Assembly: GCA_034180005.1 (NCBI GenBank)
Contig: JAXFPC010000027.1
Coordinates: 1-24,461, forward strand
DNA length: 24,461 nt
DNA from: JAXFPC01 sp034180005
GTDB taxonomy: Bacteria > Bacillota > Negativicutes > Acidaminococcales > Acidaminococcaceae
Direction of reading: 5' to 3'
Part shown: piece by piece, positions 14,364-22,347 of the stretch
How the letters are laid out: every line of letters starts with the position of its first letter
How positions within the stretch are numbered: the first letter of the stretch is position 1
The notes under the pieces: generated by a model
Databases searched by the model: none
What the model saw: the letters and a program-made list of their open reading frames with translations, nothing else
Told to the model about the DNA's origin: nothing
Made by a program: the position numbers and the translations under genes

Positions 14364-15692
14364 ATGGAACAACAAAAAAATTCAGCTTCGTTGGTTCTGC
14401 CTGTAGGTTTAATGCTCTTCTCGTTTTTTTTCGGAGCGGGAAATCTTATATTCCCGCCTGTTTTGGGGCAGGCTGCCGGGGATAATTTATGGTCGGCAGT
14501 TTGGGGATTTTGCGTAAGCGGTGTGGGTATGCCGCTGCTTGGTGTACTGGCTATTGTTATTAATAACTATGTCAATTCTTACGAGATGGCGCTACCTGTA
14601 CAGTCAACTTATGCTAAGGTAGTCATGATTCTCTGCGCTTTGACCATAGGACCGTTTTTTGCAGCTCCTCGTACCGCAGCCGTTTCATACGAAACAGGTA
14701 TTCAATTTTTCCTAGCGCCGTCGATGCACGATTTAGGAATGTTGATTTATTCGGTATTGTTTTTTGCTTTGACATATTATTTGTGTGTTAATCCTTCCGA
14801 TTTGGTCGACAACATAGGTAAAATTCTGACGCCGCTGCTGTTGCTCTCTTTGGCGTTGCTGATAGTTTTTGCCGTTGTTAAGCCGATGGGTAATGCGGGT
14901 GCCGCTGTTGAAGCTTACAGATCGGCTCCTTACTTTAAGGGATTGCTGGAAGGGTATAACACCATGGATCTTTTAGCAGCGATGTTATTCGGTCCGGCCA
15001 CAATCCAAGCTATTAAACTCAAAGGTATAACAGATCAAAAAGTTTTGGGGAAAGTTTGCATTTATGCCGGATTGGTAGCAGCAGCATGTCTTGCTGTCGT
15101 ATATGCGTCTTTGGCTTATATCGGAGCAACCAGCGTCAATCAACTTGGACTTGAAACAAATGGCGGCAAATTGCTCAACATGATATCGACGTATTATTTC
15201 GGTGAGTTTGGGTTGGTAGTTCTGACTCTGATTATTTTCTTTGCCTGCATTACTACCAGCGTAGGTTTGTGTACTTCTATTTCGAGCTATTTCGAGATAC
15301 TTGCCGACGGAAAAATAACTTACAGACAATTTGTTATCGGAATGTGTCTGTTCAGTTTATGCGTTTCCAATATAGGCTTGTCAAATATTATAAAGTTTTC
15401 CATACCGGTATTGTGCATGCTCTATCCCGTAATCGTCGTGCTTGTATTGTTGAATTGCGGCAACAGAATATTCAATAGAGATAAGATGATATATCGTTGC
15501 TGCATGATTCCTACGACAATTTTTGCAGTGTTTGACGGATTGCGCGCCGCCGGCATTGACACGGGAGTGGTAAATGCTTTTCTTTCTAAAACCGTACCGC
15601 TTTACGATATAGGTTTCGGGTGGATAGTGCCGGCTGTTATAGGCATAGCTGTCGGGTATATTTTGAGGGTTGTTTTTAAGAGCGGTAAGTAA
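14364..15692 (+). CDS. brnQ: Branched-chain amino acid transporter, LIVCS/BrnQ family
   Basis: A 442-residue integral membrane protein with about twelve hydrophobic segments, a cation-coupled carrier for leucine, isoleucine and valine. The N-terminus has LMLFSFFFGAGNLIFPPVLG and then GPFFAAPRTAAVSYETGI, both family signatures, and LLAAMLFGPATIQAIKLKG in the middle. Two in-frame ATGs compete: AAGGAG at 14351-14356 is 1 base from ATG 14358 but 7 bases from ATG 14364, so the latter is chosen. A TATAAT at 14305-14310 in the preceding gap could be a -10, but no matching -35 is seen; read-through from tyrS is also possible because no terminator follows tyrS. Confidence 0.94.
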   Translation: MEQQKNSASLVLPVGLMLFSFFFGAGNLIFPPVLGQAAGDNLWSAVWGFCVSGVGMPLLGVLAIVINNYVNSYEMALPVQSTYAKVVMILCALTIGPFFAAPRTAAVSYETGIQFFLAPSMHDLGMLIYSVLFFALTYYLCVNPSDLVDNIGKILTPLLLLSLALLIVFAVVKPMGNAGAAVEAYRSAPYFKGLLEGYNTMDLLAAMLFGPATIQAIKLKGITDQKVLGKVCIYAGLVAAACLAVVYASLAYIGATSVNQLGLETNGGKLLNMISTYYFGEFGLVVLTLIIFFACITTSVGLCTSISSYFEILADGKITYRQFVIGMCLFSLCVSNIGLSNIIKFSIPVLCMLYPVIVVLVLLNCGNRIFNRDKMIYRCCMIPTTIFAVFDGLRAAGIDTGVVNAFLSKTVPLYDIGFGWIVPAVIGIAVGYILRVVFKSGK

Positions 15693-15727
15693 GCACGAAG
15701 AATCGTTCGGGCGGAGTTTAACATTTT

Positions 15728-16147
15728 ATGAACAAGATTATTTTGGCATATAATTTTACTGAAGCAAGAATGCGCTCATTGCGAGTGCTTTGCGCTATGC
15801 TCAAGGTGCAGGTGCGAACTGTTGCCAAAGCAGACATGCTACAACCTGTTGGATATCTGTTGGGACTTGAGGGGATTGCTGCCTGTGAGGAAAAATTTTC
15901 CGGGGCGGGATGTGCCGAAGAAATGATTTTAATGTGCGGTTTTGACAAACTCTTGTTAAATCGTTTTCTGAGTTCGGTAAAGAAAAGCAAATTGGGCAGC
16001 ATAAAACTCAAGGCGATGCTTACGGCGCATAATGTTGCTTGGTCGGGTAAACGTTTGCAGGAAGAGTTACGTGAAGAAAATGCTTATATGGAGAAGAGAG
16101 GCACTTTAAGTTTTCATGTTGCGGATGCAGACGTTGAAAAAAATTAA
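15728..16147 (+). CDS. DUF3783-like protein of unknown function
   Basis: A 139-residue soluble protein. The order of segments (IILAYNFTEAR, then a GYLLGLEG turn, then AEEMILMCGFDKLLLNRFLSSV, then IKLKAMLTAHNVAWSGKRLQEEL) matches my recollection of DUF3783, a family with no known function found in anaerobic Bacillota. The N-terminal half has the look of an alternating alpha/beta receiver-like fold (LxYNFT, then MLKVQVRTV). The start has GGAG at 15713-15716, 11 bases before the ATG, a long spacing. It follows brnQ by 35 bases on the same strand and may share its transcript, which says little about its job. Confidence 0.75.
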   Translation: MNKIILAYNFTEARMRSLRVLCAMLKVQVRTVAKADMLQPVGYLLGLEGIAACEEKFSGAGCAEEMILMCGFDKLLLNRFLSSVKKSKLGSIKLKAMLTAHNVAWSGKRLQEELREENAYMEKRGTLSFHVADADVEKN

Positions 16148-16197
16148 AATGGACCAAGTGTTGTCTTAAAATACTTTATTAATATTCGGAGGTAATG

Positions 16198-16689
16198 ATG
16201 GCTAAAGACAGTTCTTTTGATGTTGTATCACAGGTAGATATGCAGGAGATGGATAATGCGGTTAACCAGGTCAGGAAAGAGATTGAGCAAAGATATGATT
16301 TTCGTGGCAGTAATGCTTCCATAGACTTGGGGGAAAAAGAAATTAAACTTGCTGCTGAAGATGAGTATAAATTAGGTGCGATAATTGATATGCTGAGACA
16401 AAGGATGGCTAAACGTGGTATTCCGCTTCGTTGCCTGGAATTGGGAAAAGTTGAACCTGCTTCCAAGGGAACTGTGCGTCAGCAGGTTGGCATACAACAG
16501 GGAATCTCGAAAGAGGCCGGTAAAAAAATTGTGGCTGCGATTAAGAGCAGCAAGTTAAAGGTTACCGCTCAGATACAGGATGACCAGGTAAGAGTGAGCG
16601 GCCAGAAAAAAGATGATCTGCAGAGTGTTATTCAACTTTTAAAGCGAGAAGATTTCGGAGTTGATTTGCAATTTATTAATATGAGATAA
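16198..16689 (+). CDS. yajQ: YajQ family nucleotide-binding protein
   Basis: The 163-residue protein begins with the canonical MAKDSSFDVVSQVD and contains EIEQRYDFRGS, IDMLRQRMAKRGIP, GKKIVAAIKSSKLKVTAQIQDDQVRVSGQKKDDLQ and ends FGVDLQFINMR, all characteristic of YajQ. The family has two RNA-binding-like domains; a Xanthomonas homologue binds cyclic di-GMP, and others have been linked to phage or RNA interactions. Of two adjacent ATGs (16195 and 16198), the second gives better spacing from GGAGG (16188-16192) and the conserved N-terminus. A strong terminator follows at once. Confidence 0.95.
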   Translation: MAKDSSFDVVSQVDMQEMDNAVNQVRKEIEQRYDFRGSNASIDLGEKEIKLAAEDEYKLGAIIDMLRQRMAKRGIPLRCLELGKVEPASKGTVRQQVGIQQGISKEAGKKIVAAIKSSKLKVTAQIQDDQVRVSGQKKDDLQSVIQLLKREDFGVDLQFINMR

Positions 16690-16732
16690 AAATAAGGTTT
16701 GAAAGTGGTATCCGCTTTCAAACCTTATTTTT
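16690..16732 (+). terminator. Terminator after yajQ
   Basis: AAATAAGGTTTGAAAG (16690-16705) pairs exactly with CTTTCAAACCTTATTT (16715-16730); the stem continues through TGG/CCG with a G-U pair. A T run ends it. The stop codon TAA is at its left edge. Confidence 0.93.
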
Positions 16733-16791
16733 ATGGCAGGATTTTTTGCTTTTAATACGAAATAGTCAGTAACGAGAAAGGATGTGAAATA

Positions 16792-17181
16792 ATGAAAAAG
16801 TTTTTCTGCTTATTTTTAATCGTGTTCTTTTTGCCGTCTTATGTTGCAGCGGAAAACAGTACGGTTATCGCATCTGGCAACTTTAAGGATCTAAATTCAT
16901 CCGTAGCTGAGGAACGTTATGCTGCTCGAATATCGCCGTCGGGTTATTACAAAAATATCAGATTGTGCGGCAGGGTTAAAATTGTGGATAATTTTCCCGA
17001 TATTAAACTCAAATTGGTAAAACATTTTCCAGATTTGAAGGTCAAGCTTGTCCATAATTTTCCGAGAGCCATCGGCGAATGGCAAATTGTTGAGTACGGT
17101 GAAGATTTTAAAATAAAATTTGTAGAGAATTTCGAAGATATAAGGATAGCTTATGTGGAAAATTTTCCCGGGTTGCCATAA
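16792..17181 (+). CDS. Secreted FPD-repeat protein of unknown function
   Basis: A 129-residue precursor. Residues 1-20 form a signal peptide (two lysines, hydrophobic core, VAA before Glu21); Cys6 is not in a lipobox. Residues 22-56 are non-repetitive. From about 58 to the end the chain is a tandem array of about 11-residue units: VKIVDNFPDIK, LKLVKHFPDLK, VKLVHNFPRAI, then a 13-residue variant (GEWQIVEYGEDF), KIKFVENFEDI and RIAYVENFPGL. The alternating hydrophobic and charged pattern suggests one strand and one turn per unit, a beta-solenoid or stacked strands. I recall similar VDSFPD repeat proteins in other bacteria, uncharacterised. AAAGGATG at 16777-16784 precedes the ATG. Its own terminator follows, converging with the operon on the other strand. 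Confidence 0.85.
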   Translation: MKKFFCLFLIVFFLPSYVAAENSTVIASGNFKDLNSSVAEERYAARISPSGYYKNIRLCGRVKIVDNFPDIKLKLVKHFPDLKVKLVHNFPRAIGEWQIVEYGEDFKIKFVENFEDIRIAYVENFPGLP

Positions 17182-17183
17182 AG

Positions 17184-17214
17184 AAACGCTTCATTAACAA
17201 TGAAGCGTTTTTAT
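17184..17214 (+). terminator. Terminator after the FPD-repeat gene (possibly bidirectional)
   Basis: AAACGCTTCATT (17184-17195), loop AAC, AATGAAGCGTTT (17199-17210), then T residues. On the minus strand the stem is followed by TTTCTTT, so it may also end the opposing operon. Confidence 0.9.
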
Positions 17215-17235
17215 ATTTTTCGGAAAAGCTTTATC

Positions 17236-17997
17236 TTACTGTTGCTCCCAAATTATGTCTTCACGAAAAGCTGTACCGAAAACTGTATACGTTAAATCAG
17301 CACCGGTAAGGTTGGCTCTGTCAAGTACGGCTCTATCGAAATATGCGTGACTCAAATTGCTGTTGTTGAGCTGAGCGTTGCCCATTTTAGCGCTGTTCAG
17401 ATTGCTGTAGTTAAGGTTGCAACGGTGCATTTTAGCGGAATAAAGATTAGCCGATTGAAAAACGGTGTTTGGCAGTTCGGCATTTTGCCAGTAGCTGTAA
17501 GGCAAATTGGCATAGCTGAAGTTGGCGTAGTCACACTTGCTACCGGAGAAAGAGGCTTCAGCGCCGGAAACATCTTCTAAGTCCGCGTTGAGGAGAGTTG
17601 CTCCGTTGAATTGCGCGCGATAAAGCACAGCGCTGTTTAATTTGGCGTTGGTTAGATCGGCGAAGTTGGCCAGGGCGAATGAAAAGTCTGCTCGTTGCAA
17701 ATTTGCTTGACGCATGTTCACTTTGCTCAAGATGGAAGAACGCAGACAAGCACCTTTAAGTTGAGCTTTACTGAGGTTGGTTTTTTCAAGTCTTGCTTCC
17801 GTAAAATCTGCGCCGGAAAAATCTCTGCCGGAGAGATCCAGTCCGGACAAATCTGCTCCGGAAAGATCGCCGTTGGGGCAGGACGCGCCGTTTTGTACCG
17901 CCAGAAGATCTGCGTTGCTGTATGCTTGCGCAACAGTCGGAAGTATAGGGAGAGACCAGGAAAGTGCGCAGATAACAGAAAATAATTTTTTTAGCAT
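17236..17997 (-). CDS. Exported pentapeptide-repeat protein
   Basis: A 253-residue precursor. Residues 1-25 are a signal peptide ending TVAQA, with Tyr26 as likely first mature residue. From about 48 to 245 nearly the whole chain fits the A(D/N)LxX pentapeptide rule (for example LSGADLSGLDLSGRDF, ANLQRADFSFALANFADL, LDRANLTGADL), which folds as a right-handed quadrilateral beta-helix. Pentapeptide proteins include DNA mimics that protect gyrase, but those are cytoplasmic; an exported form more likely binds something in the periplasm or envelope. The start is ATG at 17997, 6 bases after AGAAGGTG; a GTG at 18006 would overlap that site. It is last in a three-gene minus-strand operon, 22 bases after the HAD gene. 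Confidence 0.9.
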   Translation of the reverse strand: MLKKLFSVICALSWSLPILPTVAQAYSNADLLAVQNGASCPNGDLSGADLSGLDLSGRDFSGADFTEARLEKTNLSKAQLKGACLRSSILSKVNMRQANLQRADFSFALANFADLTNAKLNSAVLYRAQFNGATLLNADLEDVSGAEASFSGSKCDYANFSYANLPYSYWQNAELPNTVFQSANLYSAKMHRCNLNYSNLNSAKMGNAQLNNSNLSHAYFDRAVLDRANLTGADLTYTVFGTAFREDIIWEQQ

Positions 17998-18019
17998 TAA
18001 TTGCACCTTCTAAACAAAT

Positions 18020-18709
18020 TTAAGGTTCGTCGAACATTTTTTCCAAAGAATACGGATCATCAGGTAGTTCATCAAGGATGCGCCACGGATGATACTGTAA
18101 GAAGTCTTCTCTTTTAAGTTTTGCTCCGTCCAATAGTATCAGGCACCTGGCTCCGATGGCGTCGGCGCAACGAATATCATTGGGTGTGTCGCCGATAAAA
18201 ATATAATCTTCAGGACGCTGTTTAGGAGCTACAGTGCCGAAGTGACGCCACGCTTCTTTCGCCAAGTCGCAGCGTTCTGCACTGAGTTCTCCGAAAGTAT
18301 TCGTTGAGAATGAAAAAAAATTATCTAAGCCGTAATGTTCGAGCTTAAGTTTGGCTGCTGTTTTTGTGTTTCCTGTCAGCAGACAATTTTCATAAGATTC
18401 AGAGTGTGCAAAATAGCTTAGCGTTTTCTTTACATTTTTCATTAACCTGCCTTCGTAAAGAGGAAGAAATTTCGGCAGCTCTTTGTGATAAAGCGCCATA
18501 ATCGCTTCAACGTCAGCTGCCGAAAAATTTTTGCGCACTCTTAGGACGGCACGCCTGATAATGCCGCAATCGGTTTTGCCTGAGAGACTTTGATCGAATT
18601 CAAAATTTTTCAGACCGTAATATACTGTAATGACGCTTTTCATGGCATTGATGCCGGCGCCGCCTGTAAGTAGAAGCGTACCGTCAATATCCCACATAAG
18701 ATGCTTCAT
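18020..18709 (-). CDS. HAD-family hydrolase
   Basis: A 229-residue HAD phosphatase with motif I WDIDGTLL (Asp7/Asp9), an alpha-helical cap (about 15-90), motif II LLTGN (Thr112), a probable motif III lysine near Lys151 and motif IV IGDTPNDIRCADAIGA (173-178). A C-terminal stretch (HPWRILDELPDD) resembles the usual end of phosphoglycolate-phosphatase-like members. The substrate is unknown; it is distinct from the HAD at 11025. The ribosome site is weak (GAAAGG, 9 bases upstream). It lies 25 bases after a SpeD-like gene and 22 before the pentapeptide gene, so it is probably the middle of one transcript. Confidence 0.88.
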   Translation of the reverse strand: MKHLMWDIDGTLLLTGGAGINAMKSVITVYYGLKNFEFDQSLSGKTDCGIIRRAVLRVRKNFSAADVEAIMALYHKELPKFLPLYEGRLMKNVKKTLSYFAHSESYENCLLTGNTKTAAKLKLEHYGLDNFFSFSTNTFGELSAERCDLAKEAWRHFGTVAPKQRPEDYIFIGDTPNDIRCADAIGARCLILLDGAKLKREDFLQYHPWRILDELPDDPYSLEKMFDEP

Positions 18710-18734
18710 GTGTGCAGACCTTTCAGGCTGTGCA

Positions 18735-19205
18735 TCATATGGAGCGAGGTTTAAAAATCATTTTTTTGATTTTTCCGCCCAAATTTTCCGTGCGGCGTAT
18801 AAATTTTATGGAAGAGCGTTTTTTTGGTTTCATATCGCTTTCCGAACCGAAGTCTCCTCTGTTCAATAAGGTTATTTTTGACTTGTCGGCATCAAAAGAC
18901 AGTCTGAGATAGCGTGCCATGCCTGCGGGATCGGAGCCTTCACAACAGGAAAAAACATCGGCTGTGACAAAGCCGATTTGTGGGTAGATATGCAACGTGA
19001 CATGTCCTTGTTTACAAACAGCGGACAAAGAAAATTCTTCCGCTTCATTCTCCTGACAACAGACAATTTGTTTAAGGTTCATTGCAAATTTTTCGCAGCC
19101 TGTGTTTAAAACAGTTTCTGAAGTTTTTGCATCGCTGATGATATTTGCATCACAGTTGTACATATCTATAGAAATCAATTTTCCGGTATATTTTTTTGGA
19201 GTCAT
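18735..19205 (-). CDS. SpeD-like (AdoMet decarboxylase family) protein without the pyruvoyl serine
   Basis: A 156-residue protein whose residues 6-118 follow the bacterial S-adenosylmethionine decarboxylase layout: GKLISIDMYNCD at the front, TLHIYPQIGFVTADVFSCCEG in the middle, then a DP-x-x-x-MARYL helix and KITLLNRGDFG. Laid against the Thermotoga enzyme as I remember it, Ser59, His72 and Cys87 match catalytic Ser55, His68 and Cys83, but the cleavage pair Glu62-Ser63 is Gln66-Gly67 (codons CAA GGA). Without that serine it cannot self-cleave to a pyruvoyl enzyme, so it is probably not a decarboxylase. A basic tail (about 124-156, many Lys/Arg) is extra. GAGGTGG precedes the ATG, and a perfect promoter lies upstream. 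First gene of the operon. Confidence 0.8.
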   Translation of the reverse strand: MTPKKYTGKLISIDMYNCDANIISDAKTSETVLNTGCEKFAMNLKQIVCCQENEAEEFSLSAVCKQGHVTLHIYPQIGFVTADVFSCCEGSDPAGMARYLRLSFDADKSKITLLNRGDFGSESDMKPKKRSSIKFIRRTENLGGKIKKMIFKPRSI

Positions 19206-19247
19206 TTTCCACCTCGGTTAAAATAATTAAAAAATTATGATAACATC

Positions 19248-19276
19248 ATTATATAGAAAAAAGAAAATGTTGTCAA
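19248..19276 (-). promoter_or_regulatory. Consensus promoter of the SpeD-like operon
   Basis: Minus strand TTGACA (complement of 19271-19276), 17 bases, TATAAT (complement of 19248-19253): exact consensus at both hexamers. The leader contains a small ATGAT-GTT-ATCAT hairpin and AT-rich sequence. Confidence 0.92.
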
Positions 19277-19307
19277 AAAGTGTGTTCTGAGGAATTCGAC
19301 TTTAATT

Positions 19308-19335
19308 TTGCGACGGCAAGTGTTATATTTATAAT
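19308..19335 (+). promoter_or_regulatory. Promoter of recD2
   Basis: TTGCGA (19308-19313), 16 bases, TATAAT (19330-19335). It is divergent from the SpeD-like operon promoter. Confidence 0.6.
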
Positions 19336-19361
19336 GTATATTCGTGTATGGACGGTGTGGA

Positions 19362-21527
19362 ATGGAACGGTTGGAAGGCGTAATAGAAGATATAGTGTTT
19401 CAAAGCGCAGATGACATGTTTTGTGTGCTGCGTTTGCAGAACAAAGGCGAAGGGATTTTTTCTGCCGTTTACAGAGGCAGAGCTCCGTATTTAGGAGAAC
19501 ATGTCAAAATCGAAGGATTTTGGACGCAGCATGAACGTTTCGGCAGACAGTTTGATATAAATATGCTGCAAATAGCAGAACCTGCATCAGTGGAAGCTTT
19601 GGAAAGATTTTTATCTTCCGGAGCGCTTAAAGGAGTGGGGGCGATTACCGCCGCACGTATCGTAGAACGTTTCGGAGATGATACACTGGAAATTTTAGGC
19701 AAAGCGCCGCATCGTTTGGCGGAGATAAAAGGCATAAGTGCTAAAAAAGCCGCAGATATCGGCGCATCATACAGCGAACTTTCAGAAATGAGGGAGCTGA
19801 TGCTTTTTCTTGAATCCTACGGAATCAGCAGCGGATATGCGGCCAAGCTGCAGGCTGCTTACGGAAATACTGCTATTACAAGAATCAAAGACAATCCGTA
19901 CAGTTTGGTTGCGGATGTGGACGGTATCGGATTCAAAACGGCGGATAGAATGGCGTTGGCGATGGGTGTGGAGCGTGAAAGCTCGGAAAGATTGACAGCC
20001 GGAATAAGTTACGCTTTGACTCAGGCTGCTGCAGCCGGACACACTTGCGTTCCGGAAGAACTGTTAGTATCTGAGACAGCCAAAGCGTTATCCGCTGCCA
20101 CTGAAAAGGTGCAGGAAGTTTTTAGCAGCTTGTTGAGTAAGGATATGTTGCGGACTGAAAATGTGGGCGGGCTAAGACTGGTTTATCCTGAATACTTATA
20201 TAAGGCGGAAGTGTCGACAGCAAGAAGACTTATCCTGCTGAGAGATCAAGCTGGACCTATTCACAATGTTAACGCCGATAAAATTATTGCAGCTTGGGAA
20301 GCGGAAGCGGAAATAGAATTGGCAGAAGCGCAAAGAGAAGCTATTTATGCTTCTTTGCGTCACGGCGTATTTGTGCTTACCGGCGGACCGGGAACAGGAA
20401 AAACTACCGTTGTAAAAGGAATCATAAATGTATTGGAAAAAGCCGGCTGCAGAATTCTGTTGGCGGCACCTACCGGCAGAGCTGCAAGGCGTCTGGCCGA
20501 GTCATCAGGTCATCCGGCTTTGACGGTTCATCGTTTGCTTGAGTGTCAGCCTACAGGAGAAGGATTATTTTTCGGTAAAAATGACAGCGAGCCTTTAGAT
20601 GCGGAAGCAATTGTCATCGATGAAGCTTCCATGTTGGACATAAATCTTACTTATCACTTATTGCAGGCTGTTCCCGGAGGCTGCAGACTGATTTTTGTAG
20701 GAGATGTCGATCAGCTTCCGTCAGTCGGCGCGGGTTCCGTTTTAAAGGATATTATCCGCTCCGGAAAAATGCCTGTGGTGCGTTTGGCCAACGTGTTCAG
20801 ACAAACGGAAGTAAGTTCGATCGTTATGAACGCGCACAGGATCAATAAGGGACAGATGCCTGATTTTTCAGCCGGTGCGAATCACGAGTTTGTGTTGGCG
20901 GAGTTCAGCGACGAAGAACAAGCTGCAACTTATGTGGCCAGGCTTTATTCTGAAATGGTGAGCACAGGAAATTGGCGAGATGTGCAGGTCCTTTCTCCTA
21001 TGCATAAAAGCCCCTGCGGCGTTCAGAATTTAAACAGACTGTTGCAGCAATATTTAAATCCGGCAAGCGAAAGAAGACAGGAAGTTGTTTTGCACGGAAC
21101 TGTTTTCAGAGTCGGCGATAAAGTTATGCAGACACGTAATAACTATGAGAAAGAAGTTTTTAACGGCGATGTCGGCCGCATTGCAAAAATTGACGGCAAA
21201 AAAATAAGTGTGGCGTTTACCGAAAGGCTGGAAGGAGATCTGGTTCAGTATGTTCAGGGTGAAACTGATGAGTTGCAGCTGGCATACGCCATCAGCGTGC
21301 ACAAGTCTCAAGGCAGTGAATATCCCGTCGTGATACTCCTGATGGTTCCCAGTCACTTTATCATGTTGCAACGCAATCTTTTATATACAGCTGTTACCAG
21401 AGCAAAAGAAAAAGTACTTGTGGTGGGAAGTAGAAGTGCTGTGCGTACTGCTGTGGAACGTGACAAAACTCGACGCAGGTATTCGCTGTTAGCTGAGAGA
21501 CTGCAGGAAAACGGTGAACTTTTTTAG
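19362..21527 (+). CDS. recD2: RecD2-type ATP-dependent DNA helicase
   Basis: A 721-residue SF1 5'-3' helicase of the RecD2/YrrC group, which acts outside RecBCD in recombination and replication-fork repair. Order: N-terminal OB-like domain (about 1-75), helix-hairpin-helix region (SSGALKGVGAITAARIVERFG and IKGISAKKAADIG, about 85-145), then the helicase core with Walker A GGPGTGKTT (about 341-349), Walker B VIDEASML (about 417-424), GDVDQLPSVGAGSVL, FRQTE and the C-terminal motif AYAISVHKSQGSEYP (about 640), then YTAVTRAKEKV. ATG at 19362 gives the usual MERLEGVIEDI start; a GTG at 19344 would add six residues without support. ComFC follows 40 bases later. Confidence 0.95.
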   Translation: MERLEGVIEDIVFQSADDMFCVLRLQNKGEGIFSAVYRGRAPYLGEHVKIEGFWTQHERFGRQFDINMLQIAEPASVEALERFLSSGALKGVGAITAARIVERFGDDTLEILGKAPHRLAEIKGISAKKAADIGASYSELSEMRELMLFLESYGISSGYAAKLQAAYGNTAITRIKDNPYSLVADVDGIGFKTADRMALAMGVERESSERLTAGISYALTQAAAAGHTCVPEELLVSETAKALSAATEKVQEVFSSLLSKDMLRTENVGGLRLVYPEYLYKAEVSTARRLILLRDQAGPIHNVNADKIIAAWEAEAEIELAEAQREAIYASLRHGVFVLTGGPGTGKTTVVKGIINVLEKAGCRILLAAPTGRAARRLAESSGHPALTVHRLLECQPTGEGLFFGKNDSEPLDAEAIVIDEASMLDINLTYHLLQAVPGGCRLIFVGDVDQLPSVGAGSVLKDIIRSGKMPVVRLANVFRQTEVSSIVMNAHRINKGQMPDFSAGANHEFVLAEFSDEEQAATYVARLYSEMVSTGNWRDVQVLSPMHKSPCGVQNLNRLLQQYLNPASERRQEVVLHGTVFRVGDKVMQTRNNYEKEVFNGDVGRIAKIDGKKISVAFTERLEGDLVQYVQGETDELQLAYAISVHKSQGSEYPVVILLMVPSHFIMLQRNLLYTAVTRAKEKVLVVGSRSAVRTAVERDKTRRRYSLLAERLQENGELF

Positions 21528-21567
21528 CCTGATGTAGACGTTTTGAGGAAACGAGGCGACAATTTTT

Positions 21568-22296
21568 ATGCAAATGTTTTCTTATCATGCGCGCCTGCTC
21601 AAGGAAATATTTTTCCCAAGACGTTGTTGTGTGTGCGGCGACGTTATTGACACCGGGTGTTTTTGCAGTGTTTGCAGGCAGGAATTCATTTTGTGTAAGG
21701 AAATAGTATGGGGCGGCAACAGCGCTACTTATCAAAAAATGTTGACGGAAGCGAGGCCTATGATTGCAGCCGATGTGATAAATCGTGCGCTTGTTTTGTA
21801 CAAGTATGACGGCAAACTGAAATGGATGTTGCAGAAGATTAAGTTTGATGCTGATGCGAGCCTTTTACATTTATTGGCTGAGGAGGCGCAGTTTGCGCTT
21901 ACGCGAAAGTTTAAATATTTACTCAGCAGCGCTGATTTAATAATTTGTATTCCAACAAGTGCTGATCGACAAGCCCGTCGCGGGTTTGACGTGCCGGGCG
22001 AGATTTTTGCTTTCCTTAAAAATGTTTGCGGAAATAAAAAGTTTCGTTGCTCGCCTTTAAGCAGAAACCGCAGGACGAACCCTCTTTACGAACTTGATGC
22101 GGAGCAGCGCAGGTGTGAGTTGGCGGGATGTTTTGCTTTGTCTGAAGCAATTTCTGTTGAAGGAAAAAATATCTTTCTTTGTGATGATATTCTGACAACT
22201 GGGCAAACAGCTGTCGAAGCAGCCCGAATACTTTTGGAAGCCGGTGCAGCTTCTGTTGATTTTATAGGCTTTGCTGCAGCGCAGAGTAATTGGTGA
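21568..22296 (+). CDS. comFC: ComF family protein (phosphoribosyltransferase-like)
   Basis: A 242-residue ComFC/GntX-type protein. The N-terminal zinc finger has CCVCG (Cys20-Cys23) and CFCSVC (Cys31-Cys36); the middle has LKWMLQKIKFD and ICIPTSADRQARRGFDVP, with the family's R-R-GF-[ND] segment; the C-terminus holds the PRPP-binding loop FLCDDILTTGQTAVEAARIL. In competent bacteria ComF proteins take part in handling incoming single-stranded DNA, but members are common in non-competent species and no ComFA helicase is nearby. The site GAGG at 21553-21556 is 11 bases from the ATG. Adjacent to recD2, probably co-transcribed, giving two DNA-handling genes in a row. Confidence 0.92.
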   Translation: MQMFSYHARLLKEIFFPRRCCVCGDVIDTGCFCSVCRQEFILCKEIVWGGNSATYQKMLTEARPMIAADVINRALVLYKYDGKLKWMLQKIKFDADASLLHLLAEEAQFALTRKFKYLLSSADLIICIPTSADRQARRGFDVPGEIFAFLKNVCGNKKFRCSPLSRNRRTNPLYELDAEQRRCELAGCFALSEAISVEGKNIFLCDDILTTGQTAVEAARILLEAGAASVDFIGFAAAQSNW

Positions 22297-22325
22297 AAGA
22301 GTTTCAATCATGGTTAACTGGAAAG

Positions 22326-22347
22326 AAAATATAGTTGACTATATTTT
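22326..22347. repeat. 22-bp perfect palindrome across the bioY -35
   Basis: AAAATATAGT (22326-22335), TG, ACTATATTTT (22338-22347). It is centred on the -35 hexamer of the bioY promoter, a position suited to a repressor operator. An overlapping imperfect pair TGGTTAACT (22311-22319) and AGTTGACTA (22333-22341) partly resembles a BirA box. As RNA it could also be a weak AT-rich terminator of comFC. Confidence 0.8.

Noticed and set aside
17236..17997. Repeated DNA that could be taken for a CRISPR-like or satellite array
   Set aside because: The 15-base periodicity encodes pentapeptide repeats in frame, with no conserved repeat unit separated by unique spacers.
17347..18013. Plus-strand open frames opposite the pentapeptide gene
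   Set aside because: They arise from the repeat periodicity of the minus-strand gene and show apparent repeats only for that reason.
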